Shown: piece after piece, positions 27,237 through 36,080 of the stretch | Layout: every line of letters starts with the position of its first letter | Numbering within the stretch: position 1 is the first letter of the stretch | Assembly (NCBI RefSeq): GCF_023078355.1 | Contig: NZ_CP095552.1 | Location: forward strand, 1,674,001-1,738,000 | From: Gordonia hongkongensis | GTDB taxonomy: Bacteria; Actinomycetota; Actinomycetes; Mycobacteriales; Mycobacteriaceae | Direction of reading: 5' to 3' | Length of the DNA: 64,000 nucleotides | Made by a program: the position numbers and the translations under genes | Notes under the pieces: generated by a model | What the model saw: the letters and a program-made list of their open reading frames with translations, nothing else | Told to the model about the DNA's origin: nothing | The model's database searches: none

Positions 27237-28451
27237 TCAGAGGTAGCGGCCGACGAGCGGCACGGCCTTCTTTGGGGTTTTCGCGTTGAAACCGTCGCCG
27301 ATCGCACGCAGTTTCCACTCGCCGCCGTCGCGGGAGATGACCGCCATCGCGACCGCGGTGAACGGCATCCCGCCCTTGAGGGTGTAACGGGCCAGCTCGG
27401 CGGAGGTCGTCTCGTCGACGAGCCGGCAGTAGGCGTTCTCGATCTTCTCGAACGTGTGGCCCCGGTACGACGTGACGATGAACATCAACGCGTCGATCTG
27501 GGGTGGGACCGACTGCAGCGCAACGCGGATGACCTCGTCGTCGCCCTCGCCTTCACCGGTGAGGTTGTCGCCGGAGTGCAGGATCGAACGGTTCTTGCTG
27601 TTGAGGTGACCGTAGTAGACGGTCTCGACGCATTTCCCGCCCGATAACATGAGCACCGAGGCGTCGAGGTCGATCGAGCCCCCGCGCCCGAATCCGCCGC
27701 GCACCGGATCCCACCCGAGTCCCATCTGGATGTCGGTGAGTGCCACGCCACCCTCCTTGCGGAGGGTGACCTTCTGGCCTTTCGCCAAGCTCACCGGGGC
27801 GCCCTTGCGCATACTGACTTCCGCGGGCTGCGCGGGTGCCGGGGGCGCGGGAGTGGGCGGCGCCGCCGCCGGGGGCGCGGGTGCCGGGGGAGTCGGCGCC
27901 GACGGCCGCGAGTAGCTGATCGGCGTGGGCGGGGCGGGCGTCGGTTGCGGCTCGTCGTCGACGCTCACCCCGTGGTCGCGGACCAGGTCGGCGAAACCGC
28001 CCGCGTATCCCTGACCGACGGCACGTACCTTCCACTCGCCGTTGCGCCGGTACACCTCGAGGGCGATGACCACCGACTCGCTGGTGAGGCCGGTGACGGT
28101 GAAGTCGTACAGCGCCCGGCCCGCTTCGTCGGTGACGTGAGCGACCGGCGGTGCGAAACGGCCGAAGGTCGACGACGCGTCGTCGAGCGTGATGACCGCG
28201 CGGACCGCGTCGATGTCTGCAGGTACTCGAGCGGTCGAGATGTGCAGTCGCGCAGAACCTGCGGCGGCCTGTTCCAGCCGGACGCCGGGCCCGGTCGGCT
28301 GGTTGTAGAAGACGAAGTCGTCGTCGGTACGCACCACCCCCCGGTCGGTGACCAGCAGGGCCGACAGGTCGGCGGCGGTCGCGAGGTCCACCGTGACGAT
28401 GACATCGGGGGTCGGCAACGGGCCGTTCTGGCCTTTGGTCAGAGCAGACAT
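27237..28451 (-). CDS. Double TerD-domain stress protein with Pro/Ala linker
   Basis: 404 residues from the ATG at 28451 (MSALTKGQ); an ATG six codons earlier (28469) is also possible. An N-terminal TerD-like domain (about 1-170) and a second, complete TerD domain (about 210-404) are joined by a linker of about 50 residues rich in Pro and Ala. The second domain contains the family motif KGQKVTLRKEGG, and the calcium-binding type acidic loops (LDASVLMLSGGK, SGDNLTGEGEGDDE). TerD proteins bind calcium and are associated with tellurite resistance and membrane stress complexes. No other ter genes are adjacent. It is convergent with sfnB. Confidence 0.88.
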   Translation of the reverse strand: MSALTKGQNGPLPTPDVIVTVDLATAADLSALLVTDRGVVRTDDDFVFYNQPTGPGVRLEQAAAGSARLHISTARVPADIDAVRAVITLDDASSTFGRFAPPVAHVTDEAGRALYDFTVTGLTSESVVIALEVYRRNGEWKVRAVGQGYAGGFADLVRDHGVSVDDEPQPTPAPPTPISYSRPSAPTPPAPAPPAAAPPTPAPPAPAQPAEVSMRKGAPVSLAKGQKVTLRKEGGVALTDIQMGLGWDPVRGGFGRGGSIDLDASVLMLSGGKCVETVYYGHLNSKNRSILHSGDNLTGEGEGDDEVIRVALQSVPPQIDALMFIVTSYRGHTFEKIENAYCRLVDETTSAELARYTLKGGMPFTAVAMAVISRDGGEWKLRAIGDGFNAKTPKKAVPLVGRYL

Positions 28452-28712
28452 CTCCGGGCGATTCCTCATTTCAGTCGGGCCGAATACGCACAGCGTAGTC
28501 ATGTGAGGCGGCGACCCGCGTCTGAAGACCACCCGACCGAGAGGGGGCGACGACAATACGATGTTGGCTCTTTCGTGGAGGGTGGTTTTCAGCGCCAGGT
28601 TGGTCAGTGGGTGTGACCCCGGTCCCAGCAAGGTTCCGATTGGGTATACAGCCTGGTCCCTGGTGCGTAACCGTCCTAGTCTCATGTGTCTGAAGTGACT
28701 CAGGAGACAGAT

Positions 28713-29603
28713 GTGAAAGTTGTGACCAGGATCGGCGTGGTGTTCTGCGCGGTGGCGATGTCGATGGTGATCGGCACGGGCTCGGCGACGGCGATACCGC
28801 TCCCCGTGCTGCCGCCGCTGCCGGAGCCCTTCGCCACGTGGTTCAAGCCACCGGAACCACTCGACAAGAAGCTCACGAAGAGCTATGCCGCACTGACGAA
28901 GTCGATGCGCAAGTCCTTGCCCGGCCAACTCGGGATCGCGATCGTGCCCGTCGGCGGGGACGAGGTCATCTCCCTCGGGTCGCTCAAATCGGGACGTGCA
29001 TGGTCGACGATGAAGGTTCCGGTGTCGCTCGCCGCGCAGCGCGAGCGCGGTCCGGCGGTCGCCGCGATGGAGGACAAGGCGATCACGTTCTCCGACAACG
29101 ATGCAGCCGGCGAATTGTGGGGGGTGCTCGGCGGCGGACATGCGTCCGTCGACGCTGTCAGTGCGGTTCTCCGTGAGGGCCACGACGTCCGGACGCACGT
29201 GTCCTCCGAGGTCGACAACCCCCCGTCGTACCCCGGTCACACCGCCTGGGCGCTGCGCGACCAGGCGATCTTCGGCGCCCACCTGCCGTGTCTGCCCGAC
29301 AGCGAACACCTCATCCGGCTGATGAGCGCCGTCGCCCCGAATCAGCAGTGGGGTATCGCGAAGGTGGGGCGCAGTCAGGGAGCGGTGACCGCGGTCAAGG
29401 GTGGCTGGGGTCCGGCGACGTCGAAGTCGTCGGCGCACCTGGTGCGGCAACTGGGCATCATCACCACGACCAGCGGCCAGGTCGCGGTGTCGATGGCGGC
29501 GATCCCGCGGAGTGGATCGTTCACCGACGGGACCAAGATGCTGACCCGGCTCGGCAATTGGCTCGGAAAGAACCTGGCCGACCTCCCCAAAGGTCGATGC
29601 TGA
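28713..29603 (+). CDS. Secreted serine hydrolase, beta-lactamase-like
   Basis: 296 residues from a GTG at 28713, chosen because AGGAG stands 6 nt upstream; an earlier GTG at 28686 lacks one. A signal peptide of about 27 residues ends near SATA. The mature part has S98-T-M-K101, the S-x-x-K catalytic motif of penicillin-binding-like and class A beta-lactamase-like folds, SDNDAAGEL (the SDN motif), and KGGWG in the KTG position. These three motifs together support an active serine hydrolase acting outside the cell. Whether it is a beta-lactamase, a carboxypeptidase or another esterase cannot be told. Confidence 0.8.
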   Translation: MKVVTRIGVVFCAVAMSMVIGTGSATAIPLPVLPPLPEPFATWFKPPEPLDKKLTKSYAALTKSMRKSLPGQLGIAIVPVGGDEVISLGSLKSGRAWSTMKVPVSLAAQRERGPAVAAMEDKAITFSDNDAAGELWGVLGGGHASVDAVSAVLREGHDVRTHVSSEVDNPPSYPGHTAWALRDQAIFGAHLPCLPDSEHLIRLMSAVAPNQQWGIAKVGRSQGAVTAVKGGWGPATSKSSAHLVRQLGIITTTSGQVAVSMAAIPRSGSFTDGTKMLTRLGNWLGKNLADLPKGRC

Positions 29604-29618
29604 TCGCGGGCCGTGACC

Positions 29619-30956
29619 TCAGGCCGCGGCGTGCGCGGCCGGTGTACGTCCCGCGCCCGCCGGGGTCGTGAGCGCGGCGGCGATCGCCGTCGTGAGCGGA
29701 ACCGACAGCGCGATCGCGATACCGCCGACGAACGAGCGGGCCAACTCCACCGCGACGACGTCGGTGGTGAGCAGTCCGCCCAACGGCTGCTGGGCCACGG
29801 AGAACAACAGCATCAGCGGCAGCGCACTGCCCGCGTAGGCGAAGACGAGGGTGTACACCGTGCTCGCGATGTGGTCGCGGCCCACGCGCATCGCGGCGCG
29901 GAAGGTCGCGAGCCGTGACGGTTCGCCGGCCGCGGCCAGCTCGAAGGCCGCCGAGGCCTGGGTGATCGTGACATCGTTCAGAACACCGAGGGTGCCGATG
30001 ATGAACCCGGCGAGCAGGAGACCGCTGACCGAGATGTTGCCCTGATACACCTGCAGATTGGTGGTCTGATCCCCCGAGAGCCCCGTGAGATTCATGGTCC
30101 GGATGGCGAGCCAGCTCAGGAATCCCGCGAGCAGGAGGGAGGTCAGCGTCCCGAGCAGAGCCGAACTGGTCCGGAGACTGACACCGTGCGCGAGGTAGAG
30201 GACCACGAACAGGATCACCGCCGACGACACGACCGCCACCGCAACAGGGGACGACCCGTCGAGGATGGCCGGCAGCGTGAACACGGTGAGTATCCCGAAG
30301 GCGATCGCCAGCCCGATGATCGAGCGGAACCCGCGCCACGCCGCCACCAGCACGATCGCGGCGATGAACAGCACGGCCCAGAAGATGATCGCCGGTCCGC
30401 GCTGGAAGTCGAAGAAGCTGTACCGGTTGCTGCCGTCGGGGCCGGGAACGGTCGCGAGCCGGATGCCGTCCCCGACGTTCAACGTCGGCTGGCCGGCCTG
30501 GGGGTCGTCGAGCGTGCCGGCGGCGGGGGCCACGGTGTCGGGCCCGGATCCGGCCTGTGCCCGGTTGGTCGGGATCTCCAGGACGGTGTACTGGCCGGCC
30601 ACGTCGCCGGAGGTGAACCGGCCCGCGTTGAGGATGCACGGCCCACCCGGCACCGGATTCACCGGTATGTCGGCGGTCTCGAGCACTGATCCCGCCACCG
30701 AGTTGAGGCAATTCGCATGGAACTGGTCCACGATCTCGCCGTCGACCGTGGTGATCGGCCCGCCGTCGGCGGACCGGAACTGGGTGGGGATCGGGTGTTC
30801 GGACTCCGACGGCCACAGGACGACCATGCCGACCGCGACCGCGACCGCGGTCACTGCGAGCGTGCCGATGACGAACCACCGGGCGATCGGCGACAGCGTG
30901 TGGCTGATGTCGGACAGCGAGTGCGCATGACCGTGCCCGTGATGTGTGCGGCTCAC
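29619..30956 (-). CDS. YibE/F-like membrane protein
   Basis: 445 residues from a GTG at 30956. A His-rich start (SRTHHGHGHAHS), one membrane helix, an extracytoplasmic beta domain (about 50-190), then six to seven membrane segments with the family motif STVYTLVFAYAGSALPLMLLF and a helix around NDVTITQASAAFELA. YibE/F proteins are putative transporters or channels of unknown substrate. The His-rich N terminus could bind metal. It lies downstream of the metNIQ terminator, so it is transcribed separately. Confidence 0.87.
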   Translation of the reverse strand: MSRTHHGHGHAHSLSDISHTLSPIARWFVIGTLAVTAVAVAVGMVVLWPSESEHPIPTQFRSADGGPITTVDGEIVDQFHANCLNSVAGSVLETADIPVNPVPGGPCILNAGRFTSGDVAGQYTVLEIPTNRAQAGSGPDTVAPAAGTLDDPQAGQPTLNVGDGIRLATVPGPDGSNRYSFFDFQRGPAIIFWAVLFIAAIVLVAAWRGFRSIIGLAIAFGILTVFTLPAILDGSSPVAVAVVSSAVILFVVLYLAHGVSLRTSSALLGTLTSLLLAGFLSWLAIRTMNLTGLSGDQTTNLQVYQGNISVSGLLLAGFIIGTLGVLNDVTITQASAAFELAAAGEPSRLATFRAAMRVGRDHIASTVYTLVFAYAGSALPLMLLFSVAQQPLGGLLTTDVVAVELARSFVGGIAIALSVPLTTAIAAALTTPAGAGRTPAAHAAA

Positions 30957-30971
30957 GCGGTGAGCCTATGC

Positions 30972-31012
30972 GCACCGCACCCGGGTCGCGATGGGCGACC
31001 CGGGTGCGGTGC
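30972..31012 (-). terminator. Strong hairpin terminator after metQ
   Basis: Perfect 18-bp inverted repeat (30972-30989 and 30995-31012) with a 5-nt loop, 28 bp after the metQ stop in the direction of transcription. No T-run follows, as is usual in this group. Confidence 0.85.
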
Positions 31013-31039
31013 TGGGGTGTGCAGCAGTGCCGACGCTGG

Positions 31040-31978
31040 TCACAGGGGCAGCAGGATGCCCTTGACCCGCGGATCGGTCCGCAGGAATTCCTGCACGGCA
31101 GGGTCTTTGAACGCGGCGACCAGGTTCTTGATGTTCTCGGTGTCCTTCCACTGCGTCCCGATGGTCAGCTGCCCGGCGAACTCGTCGGGAGCGGGCGGAG
31201 CGTAGATCTGCTTGGCGATGTCGATGTTCGCGGCGAGGTAGTACTCGGTGTAGCCCACGGTGGCGTCGAGGTCGGCGAGCGAGCGCGACTGGGCGGCGAA
31301 GTCGAGCAGGACGAACTGCAGGTTCCGCGGATTCGTGGCGATGTCCTTCTGGGTCGCCTTCCACTTGTCCACGCCTGGTTTCAGCGTGATGAGTCCGGCG
31401 CGTTCGAGCAGCCAGAGTCCCTGGGCTTCATTCGCGGGATCGGAGTAGAGGGAGACGCGGGCGTTCTGCGGCAGGTCGGCGACGTCGCGGTACTTGTCCG
31501 ACCAGATGCCGAATCCCCAGCGGAACACCGGCGTCGCGGCTTCCTCCTGGAAGTCCGGGTTCGCCTCGAGGACCTGCGACAGCCACAGCTTGTGCTGATA
31601 GACGGTGCCCGCGACCTCCCCGTCGCTGACCGCACGGTTCAGCGTCGTGGAGTCGGACAGGCCCTTGAATGCGACCTTGATGTCGTACCGGGGTGCGACC
31701 TCGTCGGCGATGAACTCGACCAGTGCCTGCTCGGAGGCGTTGCCCTCGGCGGTGACGACGGTCAGTGTCGCACCGGCGGTCTCGTTGGGCGACGTCGAGT
31801 CGGACCCGAGGAAGCGCCAGCCGACGACGGCGGCGATCACGGCGACCACGACCAGCGCGCCGACGATCAGCGGCCAGCGGCGACGTGTCGAGATCTCGAT
31901 TCCGGAACTGCCGGGCGGAGAGGGAGTCTCGCCGGATTTCGATGAGGTGCCGGTGGTGGAACCGGTGTCCTGTGTCAT
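31040..31978 (-). CDS. metQ: NLPA/MetQ-type substrate-binding protein with a membrane anchor
   Basis: 312 residues. About 33 polar residues, then one hydrophobic helix (WPLIVGALVVVAVIAAVVGW) and the NLPA domain from about residue 65 (LTVVTAEGNASEQALVEFIADEVAP is the start, YDIKVAFKGLSD, QHKLWLSQVLEANPDF). There is no lipobox cysteine, so it should be held by an uncleaved N-in/C-out helix, unlike most MetQ lipoproteins. With metI and metN it forms an importer for methionine or a related sulfur compound; the monooxygenase gene at the head of the operon suggests that the ligand might be an organosulfur molecule other than methionine. 87 bp separate it from metI. Confidence 0.85.
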   Translation of the reverse strand: MTQDTGSTTGTSSKSGETPSPPGSSGIEISTRRRWPLIVGALVVVAVIAAVVGWRFLGSDSTSPNETAGATLTVVTAEGNASEQALVEFIADEVAPRYDIKVAFKGLSDSTTLNRAVSDGEVAGTVYQHKLWLSQVLEANPDFQEEAATPVFRWGFGIWSDKYRDVADLPQNARVSLYSDPANEAQGLWLLERAGLITLKPGVDKWKATQKDIATNPRNLQFVLLDFAAQSRSLADLDATVGYTEYYLAANIDIAKQIYAPPAPDEFAGQLTIGTQWKDTENIKNLVAAFKDPAVQEFLRTDPRVKGILLPL

Positions 31979-32030
31979 GGGGTGCCTTTCGGGTGTGGCT
32001 GGGTGATGCGGTGACGGGCGCTCCGCCGCT

Positions 32031-32065
32031 CAGGGAGCAGAGCCGGCCGGCGGTTTTGTGGTTCT
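32031..32065. repeat. Copy of the CAGGGACCAG...GGTTTTGTGGTTCT repeat
   Basis: CAGGGAGCAG at 32031-32040 and GGTTTTGTGGTTCT at 32052-32065, split by 11 bp. The same two blocks, joined directly, occur twice at 37773-37869. This copy sits in the 87-bp gap between metI and metQ and touches the metI stop. Confidence 0.6.
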
Positions 32066-32773
32066 TCAGTGGTTGACCCGGCGGGACGTGACCGGGTTGA
32101 GGCTACGGGCGAGGGCGTCGCCGGCGACCTGGATCACGGCCACCGTCACGATGAGCACGATGATGGTGGCGACCATGACTCCCTGATCGAATCGCTGGTA
32201 GCCGTAGGTCACGGCCACGTATCCGAGTCCGCCGGCGCCGATGGTGCCGGCGATCGTGGAGTACTCGATCATCGCGATGGTGTTGATCGTCAGTCCGCCG
32301 ATTATGCTCGGCAGCGCCTCGGGAACTTGTGCCTTCCAGATGATCTGGGCGTTCGATCCGCCGGACGCACGTGCCACGTCGATCGTCGAGGCCGGGACCG
32401 ACCGCAGCGAGTTCTCGACGATGCGTGTGAAGAAGGCGATGCCGGCGATCGACATCGGTACCACCGCCGCGGCGATGCCGATGTTCGTGCCCGTGACCAG
32501 GCGGGTGAACGGGATGATCGCCGTCATCAGCACCAGGAAGGGCAACGACCGACCGATGCTGATCACCCACGACAGGGGGGTGTGCAACGAGCGTCGTGCG
32601 AAAAGCCCGCCGGGAGCGAGGTTGTGGATGAGTGCGCCCAGCGGGACTCCCACCACCAGGACGACGACCATCACGATGCTCACCATCAGGACCGTGTCGA
32701 TGGCCGCCGGGATGAGCAGGTCGGGGATCTCGTCGAGCGGCACCGTGATGTTCGCCGAATACGTGGTGCTCAC
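32066..32773 (-). CDS. metI: Methionine-type ABC transporter permease
   Basis: 235 residues, five membrane segments, and the MetI-type EAA loop (VARASGGSNAQIIWKAQVPEALPS in part, beginning about residue 127). The start overlaps the metN stop by 4 bp. Works as a homodimer with two MetN subunits. The N terminus IPDLLIPAAIDTVLMV fits the family. Confidence 0.93.
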   Translation of the reverse strand: MSTTYSANITVPLDEIPDLLIPAAIDTVLMVSIVMVVVLVVGVPLGALIHNLAPGGLFARRSLHTPLSWVISIGRSLPFLVLMTAIIPFTRLVTGTNIGIAAAVVPMSIAGIAFFTRIVENSLRSVPASTIDVARASGGSNAQIIWKAQVPEALPSIIGGLTINTIAMIEYSTIAGTIGAGGLGYVAVTYGYQRFDQGVMVATIIVLIVTVAVIQVAGDALARSLNPVTSRRVNH

Positions 32774-33813
32774 GCGGCCACCTCGGAGCCGGTGACGGTC
32801 TCGACGGCGGTACCGCCCGCGGTCGCGGTGGCGTCGAGAAGGCGCGCGGCCAGGCCTAGTTCACCCGCGGCGCCGATGAATGCCGACGCGTGTCCGATCG
32901 GCACCGACACGGTGAGATCGCCGAAGACGGTGCCGTCGATGGTCTGCACGTTGGCGCCCAGCACCGAGATCGAGATGTCGAGTCGCCTGCCCAGCTGGGT
33001 CAACCAGTCCGCGGGGACCGTCGCGGAGTGGTAGACCACCGAGATCGGGGTTTCGGCCGAGGCCGGTTGCGCACTTGGCCCGCGCGGCCGGAGTGCCCGT
33101 CCCAGAACCGAATCCGGTTCCAGGACCACCTGTTCCAGTCTTCCGTACTCGACGATGCGGCCGCGTTCGAGACGGCCGACGGTGTCGGCGACCCGCACGA
33201 CCGTGTCCATCTCGTGGGTGATGAACACCACCGCGAGATCCAGTTCGTCCCGAACGTCGGTGAGGAGCCGTAAGAAGGTGTCCGTGGCCGCGGGATCCAG
33301 ACCCGAGGTGGCTTCGTCGGACAGCAGGACGGAAGGCTTGAGTGCGAGGGCCCGAGCGATGCCGACGCGCTGCCGCTGACCGCCGGACAGCTGATGCGGA
33401 TACAGGTCCGCTTTGTCGGCGAGGCCGACCAGATCGAGAAGTTCGCCGACGCGAGCCGTGGTCGATCGCTTTGTCGCACCCAGATATTCGAGAGGCAAAG
33501 CGACATTCTGCGCCGCGGTTCGCCGGGACAGCAGACTCGCCGACTGGAACACGGTGCCGATCCGGCGCCGGGCGTCGCGAAGGCCCGACGTGCCCAGTGC
33601 GGTGAGATCCTCCCCGTTGACCACGACCTTGCCCGACGTCGGACGTTCCAGCAGATTCAGACACCGGGCCAGCGTGCTCTTGCCGGCGCCGGACGGGCCG
33701 ACGACGGCGAAGATCTCACCGGCGTCGACAGTGAAGTCGACCTCGTCGAGCACCGTCGTCGGGTCGGGCGAACCCACACCGAACACCTTCGTCAGCCCCA
33801 CCACCTCGATCAC
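32770..33813 (-). CDS. metN: Methionine-type ABC transporter ATP-binding protein with NIL domain
   Basis: 347 residues: Walker A GPSGAGKST, Q-loop FQSASLLSRRTAAQN, signature LSGGQRQR, Walker B VLLSDEATSGLDP, H-loop ITHEMD, then a C-terminal NIL-type domain from about residue 265 (TQLGRRLDISISVLGANVQTI starts there in pieces) that in E. coli MetN senses methionine and shuts off transport. Overlaps the monooxygenase stop by 4 bp (ATGA) and metI by 4 bp. Confidence 0.93.
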   Translation of the reverse strand: MIEVVGLTKVFGVGSPDPTTVLDEVDFTVDAGEIFAVVGPSGAGKSTLARCLNLLERPTSGKVVVNGEDLTALGTSGLRDARRRIGTVFQSASLLSRRTAAQNVALPLEYLGATKRSTTARVGELLDLVGLADKADLYPHQLSGGQRQRVGIARALALKPSVLLSDEATSGLDPAATDTFLRLLTDVRDELDLAVVFITHEMDTVVRVADTVGRLERGRIVEYGRLEQVVLEPDSVLGRALRPRGPSAQPASAETPISVVYHSATVPADWLTQLGRRLDISISVLGANVQTIDGTVFGDLTVSVPIGHASAFIGAAGELGLAARLLDATATAGGTAVETVTGSEVAA

Positions 33814-35384
33814 CGGAGGTCCCCGTTCGCGCCGGTGGCTGCCAATTGCGGCCCGCTCGCTTCGCTCCCGGCGCCGGTGGTCGATCGCGGCCCGCTCGCT
33901 TCGCTCCCGGCGCCGGTGGTCGATCGCGGCCCGCTCGCTTCGCTCCCGGCGCCGGTGAGCTGAGCGGCTTGCCTGATCGAATCGTCGATGGTCGAGTTGC
34001 TCCCGCCGACCCGGTACGTGGACCCGCGATGGTTCTCCGGCAGTTGATCGCCACGCCCGAAGAGCTTGTGGCGCAGGGTTCCCGGGACGTAATCCCGATC
34101 GTAGAGTCCGCGCTTCTCGAGGGCGGGCACCACGTGGGTGATGATGTCCTCGAACGATCCGGGGGTGACCGCGTAGGCGACATTGAAGCCATCGACGTCG
34201 GTCTCGGTCACCCAGTCCTGCAAGGCTTCTGCCACCTCATCACCGGAGCCGATCAGGACCGGACCCATTCCGCCGATGCCGCCCCACGCCGCGATGTCCC
34301 GCACGCGCCTTTCCTCCCCGGTGTCGCTCGCCTGCTGGAAAGCGGCCACCGCGGACTGGATCGCGTTGCTGTGCACGTTGCCGATCGGTTCGTCGATCTC
34401 GTAACTCGCGAGGTCGATGCCCATCCAGCCCGACATGAAGACCAGCGCACCCTCGGTGCTGGCGTAGGACTGGTACTCCGCGGCTTTCGCGCGGGCGGCC
34501 TCCGGAGTCGAGTCGGTGATGATCGTCAGCAGCGTGTAGATCTTCGCGTCGTACGGGTCGCGTCCGGCCAGGATCAGCTCGTCGCGCACCTTGCTCACCA
34601 CATCACGCAGGATGGCCTTGGTCGGCGCGGCGACGAAGATGGCCTCCGCGTTCTCCGCGGCGAAACGCCGGCCGCGAGGCGAGGCCCCGGCCTGGTAGAT
34701 GACCGGTGAACCCTGCGGCGACGGCTCGGCGAGGTGAATGCCGGGCACGGTGAAGTGGGTGCCGCGGTGCCCGATGTGATGGACCCGGGCCGGGTCGGCG
34801 AAGATGCCCGCCTCGCGATCGCGGAGGACCGCGTCGCGTTCCCACGAACCCTCCCAGAGCTTGTACAGCACGGTGAGGTACTCATCGGCCTGGTTGTAGC
34901 GTTCGTCGTGCTCGAGTTGATCGTCGGCGCCCATGTTGCGGGCTGCCGCAGGCAGGTATCCCGTCACCACGTTCCAGCCGATCCGGCCACGGGTGAGGTG
35001 GTCCAGCGTCGACAGACGCCGTGCGAAGGGGTAGGGATGCTCGAAACCCGTACCGGTGGTGACCCCGAAGCCGAGGTGTTCGGTGGCGTGCGCCATCGCC
35101 GAGACGAGCAACAGCGGGTCGTTCACGGGGATCTGCGCACCCTGGCGGATGGCGGCTTCGTCGTTGCCGGCGTACACGTCGTAGGTGCCCAGGACGTCGG
35201 CGATGAACAGACCGTCGAATCCGCCGGTCTCCAGCAAGCGGGCGAGGTCGACCCAGTAGTCGATGGTGTTGTAGTCCCACGACCGGTCGTCGGGGTGGCG
35301 CCATAGACCCGGTGACTGGTGCGCAACGCAATTCATGTCGAAGGCGTTGAATCGGATCTTACGTGGGGCATTCGGTTCTGACAC
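33810..35384 (-). CDS. NtaA/SnaA/DmoA-type flavin monooxygenase (LLM class) with repeat-derived C-terminal tail
   Basis: 524 residues from a GTG at 35384 (VSEPNAPRKIRFNAFDMN); the frame is open further upstream without homology. The sequence follows the nitrilotriacetate / DmoA dimethyl-sulfide / DszA family: DYWVDLARLLETGGFDGLF, LGTYDVYAG, YPFARRLSTLDHLTRGRIGWN, VVTGYLPAAARNMG. It is first in an operon with metNIQ, pointing to an organosulfur or sulfone substrate. The last 50 codons are strange: they contain three 13-residue units of the type TGAGSEASGPRST, encoded by a 39-bp DNA repeat, and then end in the 4-bp overlap with metN. The family normally stops before this tail. Confidence 0.88.
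   Translation of the reverse strand: MSEPNAPRKIRFNAFDMNCVAHQSPGLWRHPDDRSWDYNTIDYWVDLARLLETGGFDGLFIADVLGTYDVYAGNDEAAIRQGAQIPVNDPLLLVSAMAHATEHLGFGVTTGTGFEHPYPFARRLSTLDHLTRGRIGWNVVTGYLPAAARNMGADDQLEHDERYNQADEYLTVLYKLWEGSWERDAVLRDREAGIFADPARVHHIGHRGTHFTVPGIHLAEPSPQGSPVIYQAGASPRGRRFAAENAEAIFVAAPTKAILRDVVSKVRDELILAGRDPYDAKIYTLLTIITDSTPEAARAKAAEYQSYASTEGALVFMSGWMGIDLASYEIDEPIGNVHSNAIQSAVAAFQQASDTGEERRVRDIAAWGGIGGMGPVLIGSGDEVAEALQDWVTETDVDGFNVAYAVTPGSFEDIITHVVPALEKRGLYDRDYVPGTLRHKLFGRGDQLPENHRGSTYRVGGSNSTIDDSIRQAAQLTGAGSEASGPRSTTGAGSEASGPRSTTGAGSEASGPQLAATGANGDLR
33848..33957. repeat. 39-bp tandem repeat inside a coding region
   Basis: Units at 33848-33886 and 33887-33925 are identical, and a third matches for 32 bp from 33926. 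The core GCCCGCTCGCTTCGCTCCCGG is the same as in the 36-bp repeat at 13361, with one base different. Because 39 is a multiple of three, the array does not break the monooxygenase frame and only adds 13 residues per unit. Confidence 0.9.
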
Positions 35385-35453
35385 CGGAGGAATGATGCTG
35401 ACGGATCGTCGGAGTGGCCATCGTTGTGCCCACCGCGAACCTAAACTTGTGCC

Positions 35454-35957
35454 ATGCGATCTACAGATGTGTTGCTCGACGGTCTCGGTCGAGTCGTTGA
35501 GAACGTTCACGCCGTCCTGGACGACATCTCCACCGAGGAATTGAACCGGGCTCCCGCGCCCGGTGCCAACACGATCGCCTGGCTCGTGTGGCATCTGACG
35601 CGCGTGCAGGACTCGCACGTCGCCGACGTCGCCGGAACCGACGAGGTGTGGGTGACCGGGGGATGGGTCGAACGGTTCGGTCTGCCGTTCGACCCCGGGG
35701 AGAGCGGGTACGGGCAGTCTGCCGACGAGGCGGCGCGGGTCGTCGTCGACGACCCGGACCTGTTGCGTGGCTACTACGACGCCACGCACGCGGTCAGCGT
35801 CGACTACATTGGCGCGCTGTCGGATTCAGATCTCGACCGCGTCGTCGACGAGAACTGGGACCCGCCGGTCACGTTGGGCGTACGACTGCTCAGCGTGATC
35901 GACGACGACACCCAGCACATCGGTCAGGCGGCATACGTCCGGGGCCTGTTGTCCTGA
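35454..35957 (+). CDS. DinB/DUF664 family protein (mycothiol-transferase-like)
   Basis: 167 residues. A four-helix DinB-like bundle with the metal-binding histidine pattern His47 (AWLVWHLTR), His55 and His155 (DDDTQHIGQAAYVRGLL). In Actinobacteria this DUF664 branch includes mycothiol-dependent transferases. The start is probably leaderless: a TAAACT box ends 7 bp before the ATG. Divergent from the monooxygenase-met operon across 69 bp, but no functional link is visible. Confidence 0.85.
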   Translation: MRSTDVLLDGLGRVVENVHAVLDDISTEELNRAPAPGANTIAWLVWHLTRVQDSHVADVAGTDEVWVTGGWVERFGLPFDPGESGYGQSADEAARVVVDDPDLLRGYYDATHAVSVDYIGALSDSDLDRVVDENWDPPVTLGVRLLSVIDDDTQHIGQAAYVRGLLS

Positions 35958-35971
35958 TGTTCTGGTCCCGC

Positions 35972-36039
35972 AAACCCACCCCTTTTCCGTAAACCCACAG
36001 CGCTCGGACCGGGTGGGTTCACGGAAAAGGGGTGGGTTT
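35972..36039. terminator. Bidirectional hairpin terminator
   Basis: A 27-bp inverted repeat (35972-35998 with 36013-36039) with one mismatch and a 14-nt loop; the outer 19 bp are perfect and hold CCCCTTTTCC, giving T-rich and A-rich flanks on both strands. It lies between the ends of two convergent genes (35957 and 36081). Confidence 0.85.
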
Positions 36040-36080
36040 GACGGACGGTTGGTTCGAAATCGCGGTCGGGATCTAGACGA

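Noticed and set aside
27237..29450. 737-residue TerD protein
   Set aside because: The upstream third covers the antisense of the serine hydrolase and is not TerD-like; the start was set at 28451.
33848..33957. CRISPR-like array
   Set aside because: Repeats are directly adjacent with no unique spacers, encoded within a gene, and no cas genes are in the window.
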